Positions 43,099-51,506 are shown, counted from the first letter of the stretch. The stretch: DNA of 64,000 bases from Pedobacter sp. W3I1 (GCF_030816015.1 NZ_JAUSXN010000001.1:3224001-3288000), one strand, 5' to 3'. Notes: generated by a model from the letters alone, not told the origin. Numbers and translations: made by a program.

Positions 43099-43880
43099 TA
43101 AAATTTAAGAATAAACTTTAAACTTCCTGTATTAAACACCTCCTGTGCAAAAACCTGATGGTCTTTTTTAAGCTGACGATTCAGATTTTCATCCAGCACG
43201 TAAATCTGTGGTTCCAAAACTGCGGTATGCTTAAAACCTAATTTGATATAGGCCTCTCCTGCCGACCAGTCACGATCTGCATAAGTCATCAGGTCATTAG
43301 GTTTATATGTTTCAGCAAAAAAGGAAATCAGTTTACTGAGCCCCCCGGTAATGGAATAACCTGCTTTAACCGCAAACCTGATCAATTCTGCCGATCTATA
43401 ATTTTCGGTATGATTCATTTTGCGTAGTGCCGAAAAAGTAGCAACAGCAACGAGTTCATCTTTTTCAAATAAACCAATTTTATAGCGGCTACTTACTGAT
43501 CCCTGCAAGTGATTTTCAATCAAAAAAGAATCAGAAACTGGTTTAGTAATTTTGAATACTTTAGTTTTTCTACCGTGAATACGGATATTTTTGCCAAGCA
43601 AAGATTTTATTCTCCCTAAAACCTGATCTGGTTTTGATTGCCACAGGTCTTCCCAAAGGTGAATGAGTTTAGTGCCTTCCTGATGATGTTTTTCTTGCAG
43701 CGCAATGAGATCCTGGGAGGTGAATTTATTGTTTAAACTTACCAGGTGTATAACTAATTGATGATCAACTCGTAATAACCGAAATTTATCCTCTGAAACA
43801 AAAATGCATCCAATTTTGTGATTAGCAAGCGCTAAACACAATTGATGATGCCAGTTACAATCAGGAATTAAATTATTCAA
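43098..43880 (-). CDS. Protein resembling phage homing-endonuclease-associated GNAT-like proteins
   Basis: 260 residues from a TTG at 43880 that directly follows an in-frame stop; there is no ATG until mid-protein, so the start is uncertain. The central block IHLWEDLWQSKPDQVLGRIKSLLGK, then HGRKTKVFKI and FLIENHLQGSVSSRYKIGLF, and the C-terminal block ELIRFAVKAGYSITGGLSKLI ... DLMTYADRDWSAGEAYIKLGFK recall an arrangement I know from phage proteins, in which a VSR-like nuclease region precedes a GNAT-like domain. This comes from motif memory, not a search. The nuclease half looks reduced. The stop overlaps the miaA start. Confidence 0.6.
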   Translation of the reverse strand: MNNLIPDCNWHHQLCLALANHKIGCIFVSEDKFRLLRVDHQLVIHLVSLNNKFTSQDLIALQEKHHQEGTKLIHLWEDLWQSKPDQVLGRIKSLLGKNIRIHGRKTKVFKITKPVSDSFLIENHLQGSVSSRYKIGLFEKDELVAVATFSALRKMNHTENYRSAELIRFAVKAGYSITGGLSKLISFFAETYKPNDLMTYADRDWSAGEAYIKLGFKHTAVLEPQIYVLDENLNRQLKKDHQVFAQEVFNTGSLKFILKF

Positions 43881-43935
43881 TCAGCAGAAGGTTATTCAGA
43901 ATAAATTATCTGCTGCAAATTTAACCATCAGATTG

Positions 43936-44298
43936 TTAAATCCATTCTTTTTCTTTAAAGTTAGTATGGATAATTTCTACTAAAGTTTCTACTTCCTTTA
44001 ATTTGGCATCATCGAGGGCCGAAATTTTAAAACCTGCTTTGTTTTGACCAAAATCGCTTAAATTATGATTTGTTGTAGAAAACTCATCGGTATTGATTTT
44101 AACTTCTACTGCGTTCCCATTAATATAAACACCCGTAAAAAAGCGCTCCGTTACTTTTTCACCGTTTAAGGCTATATTTTTTTCGCTGTAAAGATCATAT
44201 CCGCTCTCCGAATTTTCGTGTACCGTATATCCGCGGGTGGCGTAGGGCTGTATTCCGGCCCGAATGGTCTGAAAAATTTCAACAAGATCAGTTTTCAT
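43936..44298 (-). CDS. Hypothetical protein
   Basis: 120 residues from the ATG at 44298 (MKTDLVEIFQTIRAGIQPY), preferred to a start nine codons earlier because that adds an unconserved-looking basic stretch. There is no signal peptide or membrane segment. The sequence alternates strands and helices (YDLYSEKNIALNGEKV, FFTGVYINGNAVEVKINT) and ends with a helix (LKEVETLVEIIHTNFKEKEW). I do not recognise a family. It is 50 bases after the MBL-fold gene on the same strand, so they may be co-transcribed. Confidence 0.65.
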   Translation of the reverse strand: MKTDLVEIFQTIRAGIQPYATRGYTVHENSESGYDLYSEKNIALNGEKVTERFFTGVYINGNAVEVKINTDEFSTTNHNLSDFGQNKAGFKISALDDAKLKEVETLVEIIHTNFKEKEWI

Positions 44299-44348
44299 AT
44301 TGCATTTGATTTTAGAATTAAACACTACAATACAATTATTGTTTAGTT

Positions 44349-45443
44349 TTATTCTTCAAGCCACCAGTTTTCTGTAGGCAAATATTCATTTAAAATTATT
44401 GTTTCACCTAATTTTGGAGTAACCAAAGGAAGCTGCTTTGCTGCTGCCGCTACAACGACTCTTTTAACAGGCTCGTTCCAGGGGTGCATGGCTAAGCTAA
44501 ATTTACCCCAATGCACCGGCATTAAAACTTTTGCTTTTAAATCGATTGCGGCCTGCACTGTTTCTTCGGGAAACATATGGATGTACGGCCAATAGGCGTT
44601 GTACTGCCCACACTCAAGCAAGGCTAAATCAAAAGGGCCAAACTCCTCACCTATTTTAGCGAAGTGTGTATCGTAGCCAGAATCACCTCCTAAAAATAGT
44701 TGGCAGTTTGCGGTTTTCAATACAAAGGCGGACCAGAGGGTTTGATTCCTTTTAAACTTCCGCCCGGTAAAATGTCTGGCAGGTACAGCTGTTAACTGCA
44801 AGCTATTAAACAATGTTAGCGATTCGTTCCAGTACAGTTCATTTATCTTTTCTGTCTTAATGCCCCACCGCTCAAGATGTGAGCCCACTCCCAGCGAAGT
44901 AACAATACTTTTAACTTGTGGCGCGATTTTTAAAATACTATGATAATCCAGGTGATCATAATGATCGTGTGTGATGATCAAGACATCAATATTTTTAAAT
45001 TCTTCTGCTTTTACCACATCTGTACCTAAAAAAGCCTTACTTCCTATAAATGAAAATGGAGATGGGGTTTTGCTAAAGACCGGATCAACCAGAATCCTTA
45101 AGTCATCTATTTTGATCAGGTAAGACGAGTGTCCAAACCAGATAATTTCAGGGGCATTGCTTTTGGGGCTTCCGTTTAGGTTAGGTGTAATAAAAGGAAG
45201 TGTCTGATCTGGAGCCTTATTAGGATGTTTTTCGAAAAAAAATGCTTTTAAAATCTTAAAAAAACTTACGCCTTCAGGCTGCATTAATGTTATCGACTCA
45301 TTTTGCAAAGCACCATCACGATAGTTAGCCAGGTGGTGGATTTTTTCCAATCGTAATCCCTTTGGCAAACGGCCAAAAACCGGAAGGTTCGTGATAATGA
45401 AGAAGGCGATTACGAGAGAAAGTAAAATGTATACAGCTATCAT
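44349..45443 (-). CDS. MBL-fold metallo-hydrolase, NAPE-PLD/UlaG-like
   Basis: 364 residues with an N-terminal membrane anchor (AVYILLSLVIAFFIITNLPVFG). The metallo-beta-lactamase motif is THDHYDH (His159, His161, Asp163, His164), preceded by IWFGHSSYLIKIDDLRILVDP and followed by GGDSGYDTHFAKIG and LMPVHWGKFSLAMHPWNEP. This arrangement is that of N-acylphosphatidylethanolamine phospholipase D-like and RomA-type proteins, which may hydrolyse phospholipid-type substrates. The anchored form would face the periplasm. The substrate is unproven. Confidence 0.85.
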   Translation of the reverse strand: MIAVYILLSLVIAFFIITNLPVFGRLPKGLRLEKIHHLANYRDGALQNESITLMQPEGVSFFKILKAFFFEKHPNKAPDQTLPFITPNLNGSPKSNAPEIIWFGHSSYLIKIDDLRILVDPVFSKTPSPFSFIGSKAFLGTDVVKAEEFKNIDVLIITHDHYDHLDYHSILKIAPQVKSIVTSLGVGSHLERWGIKTEKINELYWNESLTLFNSLQLTAVPARHFTGRKFKRNQTLWSAFVLKTANCQLFLGGDSGYDTHFAKIGEEFGPFDLALLECGQYNAYWPYIHMFPEETVQAAIDLKAKVLMPVHWGKFSLAMHPWNEPVKRVVVAAAAKQLPLVTPKLGETIILNEYLPTENWWLEE

Positions 45444-45701
45444 TTATAAAATTAATAATAACCAAAGTAGAAATATGATTTTAAAAAAGAAGCCTGAGTT
45501 AGATATATGACGAATGGATTACTTCTTACAGCCTTAAATAGCAATGCTTCAACTATATGAGGCTTTGCTGTAAAAAATCAAAATAATTAGAATAAGACGC
45601 TGCTTTATTTGGAACATGCATAAATTTTATACCTTTGAAAAGGGTTAAACATATAGCTTAGATAACTTTTGTACCTGCTTGCAGGAAAATAACCCAATTT
45701 G

Positions 45702-45735
45702 GCGGGGAGTGGTACGAACACTTCTCGTCTTTTTT
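45702..45735 (+). terminator. Terminator-like hairpin with no upstream gene
   Basis: GCGGGGAGTG and CACTTCTCGT form a 10-bp stem (with G-T pairs), a 7-base loop and six T residues on the plus strand. The nearest plus-strand gene is over 5 kb upstream; TAACTTTTG at about 45663 looks like a loose -7 element. A small RNA is possible. Confidence 0.4.
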
Positions 45736-45749
45736 GTTTAAATGATGTT

Positions 45750-45865
45750 GTATCATAATATAGAATTGTCATCCTGAGCCTGTCGAAGGACCTGTTTAAA
45801 TGCCCCAAAAAGCGTTTCGACAAGCTCAACGTGACAAATTCGAATGGAATCACAACTTATGATAC
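45750..45865. repeat. MITE-like element, family A, with perfect 9-bp terminal inverted repeats
   Basis: The ends are GTATCATAA (45750-45758) and TTATGATAC (45857-45865). Inside are TTGTCATCCTGAGCCTGTCGA and TCGACAAGCTCAACGTGACAA, an imperfect long inverted repeat. This is the most complete copy; 9391-9500 has the left end, and 35231-35288 only the core. Confidence 0.8.
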
Positions 45866-46044
45866 AGTCTCACTTTTTGTTAATCATCGGGGGGCATTTT
45901 TATAATTGTATATCATTTTTTAAGGGACTAAAATTGCTTTCTGTTTATAATTTTTCTATAATTATTTTTTAGAACGTAGCGCCGTTAGCTTTTCCGAAAG
46001 TATCGATATTTATATAGCAGAGGAAAGAAATGAGGGAAAAAAAC

Positions 46045-46058
46045 AGCGCAAACGTTTG
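46045..46058. promoter_or_regulatory. LacI-type operator upstream of the regulator gene
   Basis: AGCGCAAACGTTTG contains the perfect palindrome CAAACGTTTG (46049-46058), with the central CG typical of LacI-family operators. It sits just before the -7 element at 46061-46068. Its exact inverse complement lies at 47131-47144 on the other side of the gene. Confidence 0.7.
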
Positions 46059-46060
46059 AT

Positions 46061-46068
46061 TAATTTTG
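46061..46068 (+). promoter_or_regulatory. -7 element of the lacI-type gene
   Basis: TAATTTTG matches TAnnTTTG exactly, two bases after the operator palindrome. Transcription would start near 46075, about 38 bases before the ATG. The operator position fits autorepression. Confidence 0.6.
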
Positions 46069-46112
46069 TATTATTACATATTGAAGAAATTTAATGTAGT
46101 TTAGCACTCAGA

Positions 46113-47129
46113 ATGCAGTCGAAACCAACAACCATCAAAGAAATAGCCAGAATTTTAAACATTTCTCCATCCAGTGTTTCCCGGGGATTGCACGATCATC
46201 CGAGCATTGGAGCGGTAACCAGGGAGAAAATTAAGCAGCTGGCGAAGTCGCTAAACTATGAGCCTAATAATGCGGCAATTCTTTTTCAAAAAGGGAAAAC
46301 ATACACTATTGGCGTAATTTTACCGGAGTTATCAGAACACTTTTTCTCCATCGCTATTTCTGCAATTGAAGATGAAGCCATTAAGAAAAATTATACGGTT
46401 ATTTTTGCGCAGTCGCACGATAATTATGAGCAGGAAGTAAAGCTCGTTGAAAAAATGAAAAATCAACGTGTAGATGGTTTATTGGTATCCATCAGTAAAG
46501 ACACTTCAAAGTTTGATCATTTCGAAAAACTGAATTCATTTAATATACCAGTTGTATTTTTTGATCGGATACCACCTTTCAAAAACGTACATTATGTGGC
46601 ATGTAGCTTAGAAAGTGCAACAGTTAAGGCTGTGAACTATCTTTTGAAAAAAGGACACAGAAGTATTGGAATGATTAATGGGCCAAGTACCTTGTACGCC
46701 AGTGAGGAACGCAAGGATGGCTATATGCAGGCGATTACTTTTAACCGTTTAAAATTTGATCCATCGTTGGTGGTAAACTGTGATTTAACCGAGGAAGGTA
46801 CTATCGACGCTGCCAATCAATTTATAAATCATAAGCGTAAACCTACGGCAATTGTGGCCTTTAACGATTATGTAGCACTCTTTTTGATCAAGTATTTCAA
46901 AAAGCTGAATGTAATTAATGATTTTGACATTGTGAGTTACGCAAATCTACCTATTATCAGCTACTTAGATAATTCGCCTGTAGCTTCAGTAGAGCAATAT
47001 CCATATTTGCAGGGACAAAAAGCCGCCAATATCCTGTTAGATCTTATTCATAGCCCTAATTCTGAGAACCAGGCTTATTATAACACCATAGTAGAATCTG
47101 ATTTGATTGTAAACGAGGTAAAAGAGTAA
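46113..47129 (+). CDS. LacI-family transcriptional regulator
   Basis: 338 residues. The N-terminal helix-turn-helix is TIKEIARILNISPSSVSRGLHDHPSIGAVTREKIKQLAKSL (about 7-47), followed by the hinge helix NYEPNNAAILFQKG and a periplasmic-binding-protein-like effector domain starting YTIGVILPELSEHFFS. It probably senses a sugar or nucleoside. No sugar operon is next to it: the downstream gene is a convergent AraC regulator. Inverted copies of a CAAACGTTTG operator flank the gene, suggesting autoregulation, perhaps with looping. Confidence 0.92.
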   Translation: MQSKPTTIKEIARILNISPSSVSRGLHDHPSIGAVTREKIKQLAKSLNYEPNNAAILFQKGKTYTIGVILPELSEHFFSIAISAIEDEAIKKNYTVIFAQSHDNYEQEVKLVEKMKNQRVDGLLVSISKDTSKFDHFEKLNSFNIPVVFFDRIPPFKNVHYVACSLESATVKAVNYLLKKGHRSIGMINGPSTLYASEERKDGYMQAITFNRLKFDPSLVVNCDLTEEGTIDAANQFINHKRKPTAIVAFNDYVALFLIKYFKKLNVINDFDIVSYANLPIISYLDNSPVASVEQYPYLQGQKAANILLDLIHSPNSENQAYYNTIVESDLIVNEVKE

Positions 47130-47130
47130 A

Positions 47131-47144
47131 CAAACGTTTGCGCT
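47131..47144. promoter_or_regulatory. Second LacI-type operator, inverted, just after the gene
   Basis: CAAACGTTTGCGCT is the exact inverse complement of 46045-46058. It begins one base after the stop codon at 47127-47129 and precedes the end of the convergent AraC gene at 47151. Confidence 0.65.
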
Positions 47145-47150
47145 GAATTT

Positions 47151-48086
47151 TTAGCTTTTGTTTAAACTTCCTGGTAAAATATTGTACTGCTTTTTAAAAG
47201 CAGTGATAAAATGTTGTGCGTTTTTATAGCCTACAAGGAAGGCAACTTCATTCACCGTTTTCTTTTCCTTGGATAGAAAATAATGGGCTTTTTCCATCCT
47301 GATCTTATAGAGATATCCAAATACAGTGTGCCCAATTAGTTCCTTAAAACCTTTTTTAAGCTTATAATCATTAATTCCAACCCGACGCGATAGCTCCATT
47401 AACGAATTCGGATTTTGTAAATCGAACTCCACCAATTGTTTAGCCAACAGAATTTTTTCTATATCCTCCTTTTTTAAAACGAGTGTTTGTTTTTCTAGTT
47501 TTTGATTAAAATAAGCGATAATCAATTCAAATATCCTTGCTTCCAGGAATAGACGCTTTACTCTACCCTCGTGTTTAGGGTAAATCATTTGCTGCAGTAT
47601 CAACCCGATTTCCGGGCTGATGGACTTTTGGATTTCGGCTTTGATATCATTAGCAAGTTCTCCTCCTGTTACCTGGCGAAAATAAGCTTCTGTGAGCTGT
47701 ATATAAAGGCACCTGGTTTTCACTGTTATATTAAATTTGATCGAATTAACCCTACCTATATTAAAATCCTGCTCGTTTTTAATCAGTGATAAAAAATTAT
47801 CCTGTCGATAATCATAACAATAATTAATTGAACCGCTCAGACAAAATAGAAAGCCAATGTGTTGCTGAGAAGATTCAAAGCAAAAATTCTCCTCCTGATG
47901 CGGATGGATCTCCATAATGCTAATATGGATGCCCTTAAACCACTTTTCTTTTATGTGGTATTTTACACCCTCCTTTTCCAATGTTACAACGGCCTCGTTT
48001 ACATCTTTAATGCTATCAAAATTATCAGGATAGGTATTCTTACAAACAATATTTCCTTTTGGATAGGTGGAGAGTTTAATTTTCAT
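47151..48086 (-). CDS. AraC-family transcriptional regulator (PchR-like)
   Basis: 311 residues. The C-terminal double helix-turn-helix runs from about 210: SLMELSRRVGINDYKLKKGFKELIGHTVFGYLYKIRMEKAHYFL and VNEVAFLVGYKNAQHFITAFKKQYNILPG. The DYKLKKGFKE and TVFGYL wording is typical of PchR-type regulators of siderophore and iron-uptake receptors. The N-terminal ~200 residues would bind the effector. It is divergent from a heme-receptor-like gene; the 178-base gap carries a dyad and 21-bp-spaced direct repeats, so it probably controls that receptor in response to heme or iron. Confidence 0.9.
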   Translation of the reverse strand: MKIKLSTYPKGNIVCKNTYPDNFDSIKDVNEAVVTLEKEGVKYHIKEKWFKGIHISIMEIHPHQEENFCFESSQQHIGFLFCLSGSINYCYDYRQDNFLSLIKNEQDFNIGRVNSIKFNITVKTRCLYIQLTEAYFRQVTGGELANDIKAEIQKSISPEIGLILQQMIYPKHEGRVKRLFLEARIFELIIAYFNQKLEKQTLVLKKEDIEKILLAKQLVEFDLQNPNSLMELSRRVGINDYKLKKGFKELIGHTVFGYLYKIRMEKAHYFLSKEKKTVNEVAFLVGYKNAQHFITAFKKQYNILPGSLNKS

Positions 48087-48107
48087 CTGTATATATAATT
48101 GTTAAAG

Positions 48108-48155
48108 CCATCATGATTTTATTCATCCCGTTTTGTGTTTTGAAAATCATGATGG
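48108..48155. promoter_or_regulatory. Large dyad between the AraC and heme-receptor genes
   Basis: CCATCATGATTTT (48108-48120) and AAAATCATGATGG (48143-48155) are perfect 13-bp inverted repeats 22 bases apart; each arm also contains the palindrome ATCATGAT. It lies just upstream of the AraC start codon and may be an operator or leader hairpin of that gene. Confidence 0.6.
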
Positions 48156-48171
48156 GTTCCATATTCATTTA

Positions 48172-48199
48172 ATCCGTTAAGCGGTATTAATTATCCGTT
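48172..48199. promoter_or_regulatory. Direct repeats spaced 21 bp, possible AraC binding site
   Basis: ATCCGTT occurs at 48172-48178 and at 48193-48199, two helical turns apart, each flanked by TTA before and AA shortly after. Such direct repeats fit AraC-family half-sites. They lie about 65-95 bases upstream of the receptor ATG at 48265. Confidence 0.5.
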
Positions 48200-48264
48200 T
48201 AACGTTATCTGTTTTTTATGATTATCTACAAATTTGCATAATTATTTATAATTAGTCTAAATAA

Positions 48265-50337
48265 ATGAAGATATATTTATCAGTTGTCTTATTGCTTTGT
48301 GGATTTATTACTGTGGCTCAAGAAATTAAAGTGGATACTGCAAAGGCAAATGATTTAAAAGATGTAGTGATTACGGGGCAATATGGTACGCAGACTTTGA
48401 GGAATTCGGTATACAATGTAAAAACAATAAGTGCAGAGCGGATTAAGTTAAGGGCAGCAACTAATGTGCAGCAGGTTTTAAATACCGAACTCGGCTTTCG
48501 CTTTAGTAACGATTTAACCTTAGGTACAACTGATGTTTCTTTAATGGGGATGACAGGCAGAAATATTAAAATTTTACTTGATGGCGTACCGATGGTTGAC
48601 CGATCAGACGCCCGTGAAAGTTTAAATCAGATTGACATTAACACCATTGAAAGGATAGAAATTGTTGAAGGTCCGATGTCTGTTGTGTATGGTACCGATG
48701 CTTTGGCCGGTGTAATTAATATTATAACCAAAAATCCTGGAAAACAATTGTTAAGTGTTAATGCACGAGTACAGGAAGAAAGCGCTGGAAAAGAATATAA
48801 CCTACTCAACGGTGCGGGGCAGCATAACCAGAATCTAAGTGTTAGCTGGCAGCAAAAAGGCTGGAGTGTTTTACTTGGTGTATCGCATAACGATTTTGGT
48901 GGCTGGAATATGGCTCCGAAAACAGCATTTTTAGAAGAATTTAATAATTATAAAAATCAATGGAAGCCTAAGGAGCAATGGCTTGGTAATACTAAAATTG
49001 GCTATAGAAATCAAAACTTTAGTATGTGGTACCGCTTAGATGGACTAAACGAAGACATCGATTCCCGTTTTGGAATAAATCCCTCAAGTTTTGAAGGGAA
49101 ACTGTCCACTTATACCACCAAACGTTATGCGCAACAACTGCAGTCTGAATGGAGGATAAATCATAAATTACAGGTCACAGCTATAGGAGGTTATACTGAT
49201 CTGCAACGATCAACCCATACTGTTATCCATAATTTTACGAACAATACAGAACGCTTAAGTGACGATAAGGGCGAACAAGATATAGCAAAATTCAACTCAG
49301 CTATTTTTAGGTCGACTGCAATTTATGTGCTAAATAAGTCAGTTTCATTTCAGCCTGGTATCGAATACAATAGAGATGCTGCTAGCGGACAAAGAATTAA
49401 TGGATCACCTGTAATTAATGATTACGCAGCATTTATTTCTGCCGAGATTAAACCAGCAGAAGGCATAAACTTTAGACCTGGATTAAGATTTATCAAAAAT
49501 TCGATTTACGATGCCCCTCCAGTTATCCCTTCTTTAAATACTAAATTTGCCTTGACTAAAGATTTAGATTTTCGCCTGGCCTACGCCAGAGGTTTCCGTT
49601 CTCCTGCCTTGAGGGAGTTATATTACGATTTTGTAGATGCGAGTCATAACATTTTGGGCAATCCCAATTTAAAAGCAGAAGAATCGAACAGTTTTAATGC
49701 TTCTTTGGCCTGGGCAGGCATACACGCAAAAGATCTGCAGTTCCGTTCTACCCTATCCGGTTTCTATAATTTGTTTAAAAACAGGATTAATTTTGCTCAA
49801 TCTCCTACAGATAACACCATAACCTCACTATTTAATGTAGATAAATACAAAACGACTGGTGGAACTTTAGAAAACACATTGATCTATAAAAATCTTCAGG
49901 CTACACTAGGGGTATCGTATATAGGCCGATACAATGATTTAAGAATGAGCAATCCAGACATGGAAACTCCTGAATTTGCCTGGGCTGCAGAGGTAAACTC
50001 TAATATAATTTATACACTCCCGAAAATAAACGGCAGTATCAGCTTGTTCTATAAATATACCGGGAGCCTGCCAAGTTATAAACTTACTGTAGAAAATGAT
50101 CCCAGCTCCGTGAAACTGACGAAAATCGGTGATTTCCATACCGCTGATTTAATGCTCAGCAAAAATCTGTTTAAATCTTTAACCATTAATGCAGGTATAA
50201 AAAACCTCTTTGATGTTACCCAACTGAGTAATACCTCAACCGCTACTGGAGGAGCACACAGCACAGGCGGCGATGTTCCATATAGTTATGGCCGATCGTA
50301 TGTGCTTGGGCTAGCCTATAACTGGAATAAACTTTAA
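48265..50337 (+). CDS. TonB-dependent outer-membrane receptor, heme-receptor-like (HmuR type)
   Basis: 690 residues with a signal peptide ending near TVAQ. The TonB box/plug start is DVVITGQYG; the plug contains VSLMGMTGRNIKILLDGVPMV and IEIVEGPMSVVYGTDALAGVINIIT. In the barrel, FRSP (444-447), His461 and NPNL (466-469) match the FRAP and NPNL boxes and the intervening His used by heme receptors such as HemR and HmuR. It has no N-terminal SusC-type domain. A HmuY-like lipoprotein gene follows after 25 bases, the same pairing as hmuR-hmuY, in the reverse order. So heme or hemoprotein uptake is likely. Confidence 0.88.
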   Translation: MKIYLSVVLLLCGFITVAQEIKVDTAKANDLKDVVITGQYGTQTLRNSVYNVKTISAERIKLRAATNVQQVLNTELGFRFSNDLTLGTTDVSLMGMTGRNIKILLDGVPMVDRSDARESLNQIDINTIERIEIVEGPMSVVYGTDALAGVINIITKNPGKQLLSVNARVQEESAGKEYNLLNGAGQHNQNLSVSWQQKGWSVLLGVSHNDFGGWNMAPKTAFLEEFNNYKNQWKPKEQWLGNTKIGYRNQNFSMWYRLDGLNEDIDSRFGINPSSFEGKLSTYTTKRYAQQLQSEWRINHKLQVTAIGGYTDLQRSTHTVIHNFTNNTERLSDDKGEQDIAKFNSAIFRSTAIYVLNKSVSFQPGIEYNRDAASGQRINGSPVINDYAAFISAEIKPAEGINFRPGLRFIKNSIYDAPPVIPSLNTKFALTKDLDFRLAYARGFRSPALRELYYDFVDASHNILGNPNLKAEESNSFNASLAWAGIHAKDLQFRSTLSGFYNLFKNRINFAQSPTDNTITSLFNVDKYKTTGGTLENTLIYKNLQATLGVSYIGRYNDLRMSNPDMETPEFAWAAEVNSNIIYTLPKINGSISLFYKYTGSLPSYKLTVENDPSSVKLTKIGDFHTADLMLSKNLFKSLTINAGIKNLFDVTQLSNTSTATGGAHSTGGDVPYSYGRSYVLGLAYNWNKL

Positions 50338-50362
50338 CAATAAACAACATAATTAAAACAAG

Positions 50363-51409
50363 ATGAATAAACTGAACTCAATGATCGCTGTCGCTTTTTT
50401 GGCGGTAACCTTTACGGCTTGTAAAAAAGATACAGATGAACCTATTTTTGTTGCTCCACCTTCTGATGGAAGTACTTTAACACTTAATGGCAAAACAGCA
50501 GAATCAAACTTTACAAATATTGTTTATGTTGATTTTAGCGCTGACAAACAATCTTCTGCGGAGAGAAAGAGTTTTAATATCGGGTTAACTTCTGATGGTA
50601 AATTCAGAGTTATACTTAATGCTTCCTATCAAACTACGGCAACGGCAACATCAAAAACCGATATTAATGCTGTTACACTGGCAGACCCAGGAACAACAGT
50701 TAATTTAAATCATGATATCATGGATCCGCTTACTGTGTCGTTAGTTGATTATTGGGATGGAAATATCACTAAAACAGCTTTTGCTGAAGTAAGTGCTACC
50801 GAAGCTGAAAACAAAGTTTATTTATTAAGCTACGAAGGAAATAAGGATAAAGATAAGTGGTTTAAATTAAAAGTTACACGTAATGGTTCTGGCTACAAAA
50901 TTCAATATGCCCGGCTAAACGAAACTGTCATAAAAACTTTAGATGTACCTAAAAGTGCTGATTATAATCAGGTTTTTGTTTCATTAGAAAACAATAAAAT
51001 TGTTCAGGCCGAACCCGCAAAAAGCGCATGGGATATTTCATGGAGTTATAATACGTTCAACTCTGGTTTAGGATCACCTTATTGGGTTCAGGATTTTGTT
51101 TCAATCAATAACTTAGGCGGTGTAAGTGCGGCAATGGTATCTAAAAAAGATGCTTATGCAACATTTACAGAAGCTGATTTAGCTGGTCTTACTTTCCTAT
51201 CTACAAAAGATGTAATTGGAACAACCTGGAGAACTTCGCCTAGTCAGGCCGGTACGGGCGGTGCAGTTAAAGGTGATCTTTGCTATATTATTAAAGATGC
51301 TACTGGTAATTATTATAAATTGAAATTCAACAGTTACATTTCTGGTGATGGCGGTGAACGTGGTAAACCAGTAATAGAATATAAATTGGTAAAAAAAGGG
51401 ATAATGTAA
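50363..51409 (+). CDS. hmuY: HmuY-family heme-binding lipoprotein
   Basis: 348 residues. Lipoprotein signal MNKLNSMIAVAFLAVTFTAC (lipidated at Cys20). The mature protein is beta-rich, with WFKLKVTRNGSGYKIQYARLNE in the middle and WDISWSYNTFNSG and NYYKLKFNSYISGDGGERGKP later, patterns of HmuY-type proteins. HmuY is a surface hemophore in Porphyromonas that takes heme from host proteins and hands it to HmuR. It is longer than P. gingivalis HmuY, as many environmental members are. It is in an operon with the TonB receptor. Confidence 0.83.
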   Translation: MNKLNSMIAVAFLAVTFTACKKDTDEPIFVAPPSDGSTLTLNGKTAESNFTNIVYVDFSADKQSSAERKSFNIGLTSDGKFRVILNASYQTTATATSKTDINAVTLADPGTTVNLNHDIMDPLTVSLVDYWDGNITKTAFAEVSATEAENKVYLLSYEGNKDKDKWFKLKVTRNGSGYKIQYARLNETVIKTLDVPKSADYNQVFVSLENNKIVQAEPAKSAWDISWSYNTFNSGLGSPYWVQDFVSINNLGGVSAAMVSKKDAYATFTEADLAGLTFLSTKDVIGTTWRTSPSQAGTGGAVKGDLCYIIKDATGNYYKLKFNSYISGDGGERGKPVIEYKLVKKGIM

Positions 51410-51454
51410 GTTAAGGCTGCTCTCGAAAAAATATGTTTTGTTAGTTGGATATAG

Positions 51455-51482
51455 GCTCTCCGCGATGGGGAGCTTTATCTTT
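51455..51482 (+). terminator. Terminator of the heme-uptake operon
   Basis: GCTCTCC and GGGGAGC form a 7-bp stem (one G-T pair) with a 5-base loop, followed by TTTATCTTTTT. It is about 45 bases after the hmuY stop. Confidence 0.7.
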
Positions 51483-51506
51483 TTATAGGGATTATTAATT
51501 TAAGGG

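Larger units (their letters stand above)
45444..46112. other. 669-bp intergenic region upstream of the LacI gene
   Basis: It lies between the divergently oriented MBL and LacI genes. It contains a hairpin with T-run (45702-45735), a MITE-like repeat (45750-45865), and the LacI operator and promoter (46045-46068). An 82-codon minus-strand ORF at 45605-45853 reads through the repeat (VTLSLSK, RLRMT), which is typical of spurious repeat translations, so I do not call a gene. Confidence 0.65.

Noticed and set aside
45605..45853. 82-codon minus-strand ORF (MIPFEFVTLSLSK...)
   Set aside because: Its first half is a translation of the family A palindrome (VTLSLSK, RLRMT), a common artefact, and the rest covers a hairpin; no known family.
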